From Microcaldota archaeon (GTDB lineage Archaea > Micrarchaeota > Micrarchaeia > Norongarragalinales > UBA8480): a stretch of 35,366 nucleotides of DNA. How positions within the stretch are numbered: position 1 is the first letter of the stretch; each line of letters begins with the position of its first letter. The notes beneath the pieces are model-generated. The model was not told the origin of the DNA, searched no databases, and was given only the letters and a program-made list of their open reading frames with translations. Shown one piece after another: positions 22,998 to 30,262 of the stretch. The DNA is taken from positions 1-35,366 of the forward strand of contig JAKAOM010000005.1 in NCBI GenBank assembly GCA_021812145.1, in the 5' to 3' direction. The translations under genes and the position numbers were made by a program.

Positions 22998-23429
22998 GTG
23001 TTTTTTGACAAGGAGAAGAAAGATCAAAGCAAGGCAACAGTACTTAGAGGGCTATTGGAGCTTTTCGTTATGAACGAGTGCAGGGATTGGGCTTCACCGA
23101 AGAGCATTCTTGAAAAAATTAAAATTGAAACAAACGACAATTGGACCCCTAATCTTGCGGCATTCTATTCAACCTTCAGAAAATTTGAAAGAAAGAAAAT
23201 TACAAACGCAAGGCTTTCAACAATCGGAGACAAGAAAATAATAGAATATAAACTCACAAAAAAAGGAGAGGAAGAACTCTTAAAAAGAAAGAATGAATTG
23301 AGAGAAGGGGTAAAGAAAAACGCTTTTGTTATGATTAGAATAACAAGTTACATTTTATGCGACAACAGAAATAAAAGAAACAAATTGATGGACGGGATAA
23401 TAAAAGAATTGGGCGAAGCATATGAGTGA
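22998..23429 (+). CDS. PadR-like winged-helix transcriptional regulator
   Basis: 143 residues. The A-T-V-L-R-G-L-L-E-L-F-V helix, the P-N-L-A-A-F-Y-S-T-F-R-K-F-E recognition region and the wing ending Y-K-L-T-K-K-G-E-E-E-L match PadR/MarR-type winged helices. A C-terminal helical segment probably dimerises. Start GTG 22998 has no strong ribosome binding site. The gene overlaps the ABC ATPase gene by 8 bases, and PadR-like regulators next to ABC exporters commonly control them. The palindrome upstream is the natural candidate site. Confidence 0.8.
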   Translation: MFFDKEKKDQSKATVLRGLLELFVMNECRDWASPKSILEKIKIETNDNWTPNLAAFYSTFRKFERKKITNARLSTIGDKKIIEYKLTKKGEEELLKRKNELREGVKKNAFVMIRITSYILCDNRNKRNKLMDGIIKELGEAYE

Positions 23430-24351
23430 TAAAATAGAGGTAAGAGTTGAAAATCTCAAAAAAACATTCGGCGAGTTCACAGCAGTTAATGGAATAAGCT
23501 TCCAGGTATACAAAGGCGAGATTTTCGGACTCCTCGGACCAAACGGGGCGGGCAAAACAACAACAATCAACATGCTTACCACGCTTCTGAAACCAACCGC
23601 AGGCAGAGGCGAAGTTCACGGCTTTGACATAGAAAAAAACAGCACTGACGTTAGAAGAAACATAGGCGTCGTACCGCAGGAGTACAGCCTCTACGATGAC
23701 CTAACGATAAAACAAAACATAGCGCTTTTTGGCGATCTTTACGGAATTAAAGAACCCGAACTTGGCAAAAAATCAAAATACCTGATAGAAAGAATGGAAC
23801 TACAAAACTTCCAGGACACTCTCGTGGAAGACCTTTCAGGAGGAATGAAAGAACGGCTTTCAATAGCAACAAGCCTCCTTCAGGATCCTGAAGTAATGTT
23901 CATGGACGAACCAACAACCGGAATAGACCCCCAGAACAGAATTAAAATAAGAGGGTTAACAAAAGAACTTTCAAGAGAAGGAAAAACAATAATATACACC
24001 ACGCACGACATGGAGGAAGCCGAAAAGCTTTGCGACAGAATTGCAATAGTTGATCACGGCACGATAATGGCGTTAGACACGCCAGACAAATTGAAACAGG
24101 GAATAAAAGGAAAGTCTTTTACAATAACAATTCAAACAGAGGACACCAGCGTTGACGACAGGCTTAAAAAATTGAAATTCATCGACTACGTTATAAGAAG
24201 CGACAGCGAGGTTGAAATATCCTTCATTGGAAAAAGTGAAAAAGACATAAACGAAGCTTTGGGAAAGTCTAAAATAATTAAGGTAGAGAAAAGAGACCCT
24301 AACCTTGAAGACGTTTTTATCAAACTTACCGGAAGGGCTTTGAGGGATTGA
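23422..24351 (+). CDS. ABC transporter ATP-binding protein (DrrA/CcmA-like exporter type)
   Basis: 309 residues. Walker A G-P-N-G-A-G-K-T-T (39-47), signature L-S-G-G-M-K-E-R-L (from 138), Walker B V-M-F-M-D-E-P (158-164) and H-loop Y-T-T-H-D-M-E-E-A-E. The C-terminal extension of about 90 residues is like that of daunorubicin-resistance DrrA-type ATPases. It energises the permease encoded next (3 bases away). Substrate is unknown; neighbours suggest a cell-surface component. Confidence 0.95.
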   Translation: MSDKIEVRVENLKKTFGEFTAVNGISFQVYKGEIFGLLGPNGAGKTTTINMLTTLLKPTAGRGEVHGFDIEKNSTDVRRNIGVVPQEYSLYDDLTIKQNIALFGDLYGIKEPELGKKSKYLIERMELQNFQDTLVEDLSGGMKERLSIATSLLQDPEVMFMDEPTTGIDPQNRIKIRGLTKELSREGKTIIYTTHDMEEAEKLCDRIAIVDHGTIMALDTPDKLKQGIKGKSFTITIQTEDTSVDDRLKKLKFIDYVIRSDSEVEISFIGKSEKDINEALGKSKIIKVEKRDPNLEDVFIKLTGRALRD

Positions 24352-24354
24352 AAA

Positions 24355-25818
24355 ATGAGCGCTTTAACTTCTATAACAAAAAAGAACTTTCTAGTGCTCA
24401 TCCATGACAAGCCAAGAATAATAGCAATGTTCATGTTCCCGCTGCTTATGATGGTGCTTTTCGGATACAGCAACAACAACATATCCACGCCGTACTTCAG
24501 CACCGCGGTTGCCGGAAGCTCTAATCAAACAATGGTCTTCGCCCAAATGCTTCAAAAATCAGGTTATTTCAACGTTGAATACAGGGTGGGAAGCTACAGC
24601 GATATAAAGAACCTTCTTGACAGTGGAAAGATAACCGACGGCTTTCTCCTGCAACCAGGAAACAAAATTTATTTCTACGTGGACGAAAGCGACGTTTTCG
24701 CGGCGCAGCAGGCTAGTCAAGCGGCAAACGCCCTGATTGCAGCATACAACGCCAATCTTGCAAAACAACAGGCTCAGGAAACAGCGCAATCCATTCAACA
24801 GGCTTTTTTTGAAATCCAAGCAGCCCAAAAAATGCTTTCATACGAACCGCAAACAACAACCCAAACAACAATAACAACAAATGTCAAAACACTGAATTTT
24901 CAATCCCAATCACCCGCAGCGATTCAACAGGCTGCGATTCAGGCCAACAATCTAGCCACCGAACTTACAGGGGTAGATACTACCTTCAGAAACTATGCAT
25001 ACCAAAACAGTATTTTGCTATATAATTTATATTATGCAAGTCTTCAACAGCCAAAAAGTATTACGATTCCTGTGACAAGCACATCAAGCTCTACTGTTAC
25101 AACCGTCCTTTTGAATGCCCAGCCGGCTGTTCTCCAGCTTGAAAACGCAGAACAAAGCCTTCAAGTCCAAAATTCAACGCCTGCAACGCTTGTGCAAAAA
25201 CCTGTTTACGGAAGCAACCTGAGCTATATAGACTTTTTAATTCCAGGAATACTAGCGTTCATAAGCATAATGGGGGTTACAATGAACCTTGGAAGAGCAA
25301 TTGCAGGCGAAAAAGAACAGGGCGTTTTAAAGAGAATTTTCCTCACACCTATTTCAAACGCAGACATCATTCTTGGAAACGGAATCGGATTCTGGCTAAT
25401 AGGAATAGCCCAAACACTCATCATTCTTTTCATAGCAATAGTTCTTTTCGGATTCACCCTTCAAGGCGACATAGCACTTTTGCTTTTCACTATAGCGCTG
25501 AACAGCATAGTAGCGGTGGGGATGGGATTGCTTATTTCAAGCCAGACTAAAAGCAGCGACCAATTCCAACAAGTGGCAATGCTTACTACTTTTCCAATGA
25601 TGTTTATAAGCGGAGTTTTCTTTCCACTTCAGGCAATGCCCGGATGGCTTCAGTTCATAGCACAATTCGTGCCGCTAACCTATGGCGTCCAGATTTTCAG
25701 GCTTATAATGGTCAAAAGCTTCACTTTCACACAGGTCCTTCCACAACTTGAAATTCTGGTTGGCTTCGCAGTGGTATTCCTAGCTTTGGGAATTTTAATG
25801 TTTAAAAGAGAAATTTAA
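24355..25818 (+). CDS. ABC-2 type permease
   Basis: 487 residues. One N-terminal membrane segment (about 20-42, with M-F-M-F-P-L-L-M-M-V-L-F-G-Y) is followed by a large extracytoplasmic loop of about 240 residues rich in Ala, Gln, Asn and Thr. Five more segments come after residue 290, with the family-typical E-K-E-Q-G-V-L-K-R-I-F-L-T-P-I-S and F-I-S-G-V-F-F-P-L-Q-A-M-P. It pairs with the upstream ATPase to form an exporter. The long Gln/Ala-rich loop is an elaboration that could contact the secreted product or the envelope. Confidence 0.93.
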   Translation: MSALTSITKKNFLVLIHDKPRIIAMFMFPLLMMVLFGYSNNNISTPYFSTAVAGSSNQTMVFAQMLQKSGYFNVEYRVGSYSDIKNLLDSGKITDGFLLQPGNKIYFYVDESDVFAAQQASQAANALIAAYNANLAKQQAQETAQSIQQAFFEIQAAQKMLSYEPQTTTQTTITTNVKTLNFQSQSPAAIQQAAIQANNLATELTGVDTTFRNYAYQNSILLYNLYYASLQQPKSITIPVTSTSSSTVTTVLLNAQPAVLQLENAEQSLQVQNSTPATLVQKPVYGSNLSYIDFLIPGILAFISIMGVTMNLGRAIAGEKEQGVLKRIFLTPISNADIILGNGIGFWLIGIAQTLIILFIAIVLFGFTLQGDIALLLFTIALNSIVAVGMGLLISSQTKSSDQFQQVAMLTTFPMMFISGVFFPLQAMPGWLQFIAQFVPLTYGVQIFRLIMVKSFTFTQVLPQLEILVGFAVVFLALGILMFKREI

Positions 25819-25830
25819 GGTGATTTGCAA

Positions 25831-27366
25831 ATGAAAAAGATTTTATTGAGTTTGGCGATGATTTTCGCCGGTTTAACCTTGGTTGGAGCAACCCCACAGC
25901 TTTACCTTTCAGCAGGAGCTAGCAATCCTAACCCGGTTATGGCAGGACAGAACTTCTGGCTTCAATTCAACATAATGAATTCAGGAAACACAGACGCGCA
26001 GGGAGTTACGATAACAATGAACGCCCAACCGCCTTTTTCAGTTGTAAACCCGAATCCAACCGCAGTTTCCAACATTCCCTACAATAGCCAGAGCGTTCAA
26101 TACCCTTATCAGGTATCTGCAAACAGCATGTATGTTCTTCCAATGGAAATTGAAATGCACGCCGCAGACAACGCGCAGGCCGGAGTTTACGCCTTGCAAA
26201 TGACTTTAACCTATCACGACACTCTGGGCAACCCATACCAAACTGTTCAAACGATTAACGTTCAAGTGGGAGGAGAGCCTAATGTTTCAATAAGCGCTTC
26301 AAGCCTCAATCCAGTACAAGTACAACCTGATCAAACCACCACTGCAGAACTTTTAGTGCAAAATACAGGGGCAGACGTTGCGCAGAACACTGAAATTTCA
26401 TTCCAATTTCAAGGAGTGGCTTCAACTCCAAGCTTTAACGCAGGAACAATACAACCTTACACGTCAACAACAATTCCAGTCTCTTTCAAATTCTACAAGA
26501 ACGCAACCGAAGGCGACATAAACGCGATTGTATCCTACTCCGACTCTCAGGGAAACAACTTCTCTGAAACCATTCCAATAAACGTCAATTTCGAGCTTAA
26601 GCAACCTGAAATTCAGATAGAGTCTGTTTCTTCAAACCCTTCAAACGTATACCCAAACCAGTATGCAAGCCTGAACGTTCTTTTCGACAACAATGGCGAC
26701 GTCGACCTTAGAAACGTCGACCTGATTGTCTCGGGAGGGAGTGGAGCCCAAGTTCAAAAATTGTCTCAGAACATATTCCTAGGAGACGTTCCGAGCAAAA
26801 CCAGCCAAGACTTTCAAATAAGCTTCTACACCCCTAAGAATTCAATTTCAGGTTCAGAAACATTTACAGTAAACGCCACGTTCGACTACTACAACCAAAG
26901 CAGCTCACAGATTTTTGAAGTTCCTTTTGAAGTAATGCCGCTCGCATTGTTTCAAGCCCAGACATTCCAAACCAACATATATCCAGGATACAGCAATGCA
27001 AACGTTATTGTTCAAATAACCAACGTTGGAAGCGACGACGCAAGGAATTTGATTATAACAACTAACCCCAACTTCCCATTCACCACCGACGCAGGAACAA
27101 GATACATAAACGATTTAAAGCCAGGCCAAAGCGAAAACGTAAGCTTCAGCGTTAGTGCAAGCTCCACCAGCGCGCCTGGAAAGTACCAATTGGAAATCGA
27201 CTACCAATTCAAGGACGCGCAGCAGAACATTCACACAGACTACAACGATATACCCCTTAACATTGAAAACATGACGCTGGGGCAGGAATTATGGAACTAC
27301 TCCTGGATTATTGCAATAGTTGTGATAATAGGCGCGGTTTATCTTTCAAGAAGGAGAAAGAAATGA
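25831..27366 (+). CDS. Secreted, membrane-anchored surface protein with CARDB/NEW3-like repeats
   Basis: 511 residues. A signal peptide (M-K-K-I-L-L-S-L-A-M-I-F-A-G-L...G-A) leads into a series of Ig-like beta domains, each with the recurring pattern 'N-P-x-x-V...A-x-x-x-V-x-x-x-N-x-G-x-x-D-x-x-x-V'. At least four such units are visible, at about 25-135, 140-240, 250-350 and 360-460. One C-terminal membrane segment (W-I-I-A-I-V-V-I-I-G-A-V-Y-L) ends in R-R-R-K-K. ATG 25831 is supported by AAGGTGA upstream. Similar S-layer-type (COG1361-like) proteins are often encoded next to ABC-2 exporters in archaea. It is 12 bases after the permease. Confidence 0.87.
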   Translation: MKKILLSLAMIFAGLTLVGATPQLYLSAGASNPNPVMAGQNFWLQFNIMNSGNTDAQGVTITMNAQPPFSVVNPNPTAVSNIPYNSQSVQYPYQVSANSMYVLPMEIEMHAADNAQAGVYALQMTLTYHDTLGNPYQTVQTINVQVGGEPNVSISASSLNPVQVQPDQTTTAELLVQNTGADVAQNTEISFQFQGVASTPSFNAGTIQPYTSTTIPVSFKFYKNATEGDINAIVSYSDSQGNNFSETIPINVNFELKQPEIQIESVSSNPSNVYPNQYASLNVLFDNNGDVDLRNVDLIVSGGSGAQVQKLSQNIFLGDVPSKTSQDFQISFYTPKNSISGSETFTVNATFDYYNQSSSQIFEVPFEVMPLALFQAQTFQTNIYPGYSNANVIVQITNVGSDDARNLIITTNPNFPFTTDAGTRYINDLKPGQSENVSFSVSASSTSAPGKYQLEIDYQFKDAQQNIHTDYNDIPLNIENMTLGQELWNYSWIIAIVVIIGAVYLSRRRKK

Positions 27367-28049
27367 AGATTAGCCTAATCATCCCTGCTTGCAATGAGGA
27401 GAGGCGAATTGGAAAAACCCTTGAAAAAGCAAAGCAATTCAAAGGAGTGGATGAAATAGTCGTTGTCTCAAACGGTTCTGACAGAACCGCTGAGATAACT
27501 AGAAGCTTCGGCAAAAAAGACAGGAGGATAAAGCTCGTTGACTTCAAAACACCGTTGGGAAAAGGAGGAGCGGTAATTGAAGGGTTAAAAAAAGCAAGAT
27601 TCAACGCGATAATTTACGACGCCGACGGCTCAACACCCCTTTCAGAAATAGAAAAAGTCAAGAAAAAACTTGACGAAGGATTTGACTTTGTAATCGGTTC
27701 AAGAAACCTTCAAAGCAGTAAGACAAAAAGAAGCCTTGCAAGGGAGATCAACAGCAGGTTTTTCAGCAGTCTGGTTCGCCTTGTTCTAAGCGTTCCCTAC
27801 CGCGACACTCAATGCGGTTTCAAAGCGTTAAACAAAAAAACAGCCAAACTGCTTGCAAAAAAAACAACATATAAAGGATGGACGTGGGATTTAAACGCAA
27901 TATTAGTAGCCAAAAAAAACAATTTGAAAATAATAGAAATTCCAGTTGAATGGAAGCATGAAAGCACTGACAATTGGAGGGGTTTCAAAAAACTTCAGCT
28001 TTTGAAAATGCTTTACGAGCTGCTTGAAATGAAAGTAAACCTAAACTGA
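27363..28049 (+). CDS. ALG5/DPM1-like family 2 glycosyltransferase
   Basis: 228 residues. The GT-A fold begins L-I-I-P-A-C-N-E-E-R-R-I, the metal/nucleotide motif D-A-D-G-S is at 86-90, and V-P-Y-R-D-T-Q-C-G-F-K-A-L is the diagnostic segment of dolichyl-phosphate glucosyltransferases (ALG5) and relatives. It probably transfers a sugar from a nucleotide donor to a polyprenyl phosphate on the cytoplasmic face, feeding protein N-glycosylation. No C-terminal membrane segment is present. The ATG overlaps the stop of the surface-protein gene (ATGA), with GGAG upstream, so it is translated in the same operon. Confidence 0.9.
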   Translation: MKISLIIPACNEERRIGKTLEKAKQFKGVDEIVVVSNGSDRTAEITRSFGKKDRRIKLVDFKTPLGKGGAVIEGLKKARFNAIIYDADGSTPLSEIEKVKKKLDEGFDFVIGSRNLQSSKTKRSLAREINSRFFSSLVRLVLSVPYRDTQCGFKALNKKTAKLLAKKTTYKGWTWDLNAILVAKKNNLKIIEIPVEWKHESTDNWRGFKKLQLLKMLYELLEMKVNLN

Positions 28050-28075
28050 CTTGCTTAACAATTATAAAACGCGAA

Positions 28076-28203
28076 CGGGCCCGACGGGATTCGAACCCGC
28101 AACCTTTTGGTATCTCCCCTTTATTACAGCCAAGACCGAAGCTTCGACTCCCGGCTGAATCAGACCGGAACCAATCGCTCTATCCTGGTTGAGCTACGGG
28201 CCC
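28076..28203 (-). tRNA. tRNA-Arg(CCG), with intron
   Basis: Acceptor GGGCCCG/CGGGCCC, D arm GCTC/GAGC, T arm GCGGG/CCCGT (one G-U) with TTCGAAT loop. The A15-U48 pair supports the alignment. Removing a 53-base intron leaves a loop UUCCGGA, anticodon CCG, for Arg codon CGG. The top four anticodon-stem pairs form, but 27-43 is A-A. Discriminator is G and CCA is not encoded. The overall sequence resembles archaeal tRNA-Arg. Confidence 0.9.
28112..28164 (-). other. 53-nt intron in tRNA-Arg (position 37/38)
   Basis: Exon bases 32-35 (UUCC) pair with GGAG near the intron 3' end. Three-base bulges GG/U and AU/A flank this four-pair helix and place both cuts at the canonical 37/38 position, a classic bulge-helix-bulge core. 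Inside the intron, CAGCC pairs with GGCTG and CGAAGCTTCG is self-complementary, giving an extended hairpin. Confidence 0.85.
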
Positions 28204-28266
28204 GAATAATGAAAGGCGGTTAATGATTAAAAAAAGTTTTGATTGATAACCCTTGTTTCTAATAAG

Positions 28267-29277
28267 CTATATTTTAATCAAGATGAATAGAAAAACAAAA
28301 GCCACCACCTTGAATACAATTATTAGAAGCGCCAGAGCCGCAAGTATGGAAAGGGCAGTTATCAACGCGAAATTGTTTTGAAAAATGTTGAATAATGGAA
28401 GGGATGAAAGCGCAGACTCGACAGATTGATTTGAAGGCGTTTGAGTGGAAGTATTGTTTGAAATAGCAGTTTTCAAACCCTGCAGGTTAAGGTTTATCGC
28501 GTTTACAAAGCTTTGCTCGTAAAGATTAGCTATGCTCTGCTGCTGAGATGAATTTAGAGTTTCAAAAGTAGGAATCAGTGAAGATATTACTGTAGAATTG
28601 TTCGCGCCTGAAATTATTGCCTGCCTATTTGAATCATAGAAAGTCTGGGCGGCAGACATAACCTCGCTTTGAGAAATGTAGTTGGAATAATTAACGTTGG
28701 AAAGCGCGTTTACGCACATTCCCGCCACGCTTCCCGCAGCCTGAGGCGCAAGCGAAGCAGTGCTGTTAATGAAGTAATTGAAATAATACGCCTGATTAGA
28801 GGAGGTTATGATGAAAGCAGCTATAGTTCCCAGTATTAAAATAACATAAAGGCTTCTGCTCACGCTGTTATAAGAACTACCAAGCTCAAGCTTTTCAGAT
28901 TTGCTGTTCAAAAAAGCAGCTATAACAGGAGCTAATGAAAGTATAATGAAGGCAGAAATATATGAAGGGTAAACAACGGAGAAAATCAGACCTATAATCA
29001 CAAACACAGCGCTGAAAAGGGTTTGCATTGTACTAAGTTTGTAAGAATAGAAGCTTGATAAAGCCAAAACCAACCCATAAGTTATTATGAAAAGTATAAA
29101 GGAAACGCTGTACAGTTTTGGAATCAGCAATTGTATTGAAGAAAGATCAAATAATTCTACAAAATGAAAGTCAGATGCTTGAAACAACATCAATGACACT
29201 GCGAATATCAGCACTGCAACTCCGAGTATCACTAGCTTTGACTTGAAATTGTCGTCAAATTTAAAAGTTGAATCCAT
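28267..29277 (-). CDS. Multi-pass membrane protein with a large extracellular loop, unrecognised
   Basis: 336 residues. About five membrane segments occupy residues 13-155. An extracellular region of about 130 residues follows, rich in Asn, Ser and Gln with many N-x-S/T sites, including V-A-G-M-C-V-N-A-L-S-N. Two closely spaced hydrophobic segments end the protein. ATG 29277 has no obvious ribosome binding site. No family is recognised. The gene faces the tRNA-Arg gene on the same strand and is divergent from the gene at 29424. Confidence 0.82.
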   Translation of the reverse strand: MDSTFKFDDNFKSKLVILGVAVLIFAVSLMLFQASDFHFVELFDLSSIQLLIPKLYSVSFILFIITYGLVLALSSFYSYKLSTMQTLFSAVFVIIGLIFSVVYPSYISAFIILSLAPVIAAFLNSKSEKLELGSSYNSVSRSLYVILILGTIAAFIITSSNQAYYFNYFINSTASLAPQAAGSVAGMCVNALSNVNYSNYISQSEVMSAAQTFYDSNRQAIISGANNSTVISSLIPTFETLNSSQQQSIANLYEQSFVNAINLNLQGLKTAISNNTSTQTPSNQSVESALSSLPLFNIFQNNFALITALSILAALALLIIVFKVVAFVFLFILIKI

Positions 29278-29392
29278 GTTAAAGTATAAACGTAGTTCGT
29301 GTTAAAAAACTTTTCTTTGATTTTGACCGCCTGTTTTTCTGCATTATTTTTAAATTCCAATATTAACACACGCTAAATCACCTGTTGAAAGG

Positions 29393-29400
29393 TTTTTAAA
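29393..29400 (+). promoter_or_regulatory. TATA-like box TTTTTAAA
   Basis: Centred 26.5 bases before ATG 29424, with no ribosome binding site in between. The 146-base divergent gap from 29278 holds this box and an AT-rich stretch for the opposite gene. Confidence 0.5.
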
Positions 29401-29423
29401 CTTTAAAACTCCTCTCTTGTAGT

Positions 29424-30245
29424 ATGAAGTTTAACGCACCAAACATTGAAAGCATTTTGGCTTTTTACATAAACAAAAAACCAGGGTGGGAGAAAGGCAC
29501 AAGTTATGAGGGAAGCCAAAACACGATTCCAGTAGACGGGCAAATCCACAGAAAAATAGGCATCACTCCTGGAGAAAAAGTGTTATTTTTCGCTGGTGGA
29601 GGCGGAAATTGGGCAGAAAGTATTGCAAATAAAACAAGTCTAACCTTCAGCGATTTAACTAAAAGAATAGTTGAACGCGTTGGTAAAAAACGCGAAATCG
29701 GAGAAAAGCAAATTACAATAAACGCATTGAGAGTTCCAGTCAAAAGGGATGAATTCGACTGGAGCGTAAGCTTCGAACCCGTCCCGCTTGCAGGGCAAGC
29801 GCTGCCATTGGCGGTTTTAAGGGGATTGCTTAACAGGAGGGGGGTTAAAATAATCAGGTATGACATGTATTCTGGGGAAGAGCGTATAGCAAAGGTTTTA
29901 GGTCAGGTATATGGGACTGAAACAGAGGAAAAGAGGGTTGGAATAAAATGCAAGGCTAAACCCAGACTTGGAAATCGTTTCACAGGAAGGGAAACAAAAA
30001 CGCATTTGATAACCACTATCTATTCCAACGACAAAATCAAAAATAAGGTTGAAAAGGATTTGAAGATAATGATGCTTGTAGAAAAATTGAAAGGGAGGGG
30101 TGGAAACTTTATTCCGATAAAGAAAATTGTAGACAATGCAGTTGAAAAAGGAATCAAAAAAAGCGAGGTTATTGAAAGTCTTGGGAGAATCAACCAATTT
30201 TCAGAACTTATCCCAGAAGAGAAGAGAGTTACTTTAGTGAGTTGA
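29424..30245 (+). CDS. Hypothetical protein, possible diverged methyltransferase fold plus C-terminal winged helix
   Basis: 273 residues, cytoplasmic. Residues 50-155 follow the strand order of a class I methyltransferase: K-V-L-F-F-A-G-G-G-G-N-W (52-63) as a glycine loop, L-T-F-S-D-L-T with Asp77, then A-L-R-V-P-V-K-R-D-E-F-D-W-S-V-S-F-E and V-L-R-G-L-L-N-R-R-G-V-K-I-I-R-Y. Residues 155-215 are basic. Residues 215-273 look like a helix-turn-helix (F-I-P-I-K-K-I-V-D-N-A, then K-K-S-E-V-I-E-S-L-G-R-I). This could be a nucleic-acid-binding enzyme, but the methyltransferase reading is only a pattern match. It is convergent with the surface protein at 30263-32806. Confidence 0.8.
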   Translation: MKFNAPNIESILAFYINKKPGWEKGTSYEGSQNTIPVDGQIHRKIGITPGEKVLFFAGGGGNWAESIANKTSLTFSDLTKRIVERVGKKREIGEKQITINALRVPVKRDEFDWSVSFEPVPLAGQALPLAVLRGLLNRRGVKIIRYDMYSGEERIAKVLGQVYGTETEEKRVGIKCKAKPRLGNRFTGRETKTHLITTIYSNDKIKNKVEKDLKIMMLVEKLKGRGGNFIPIKKIVDNAVEKGIKKSEVIESLGRINQFSELIPEEKRVTLVS

Positions 30246-30262
30246 AAAAAATCTTTTAAAGT

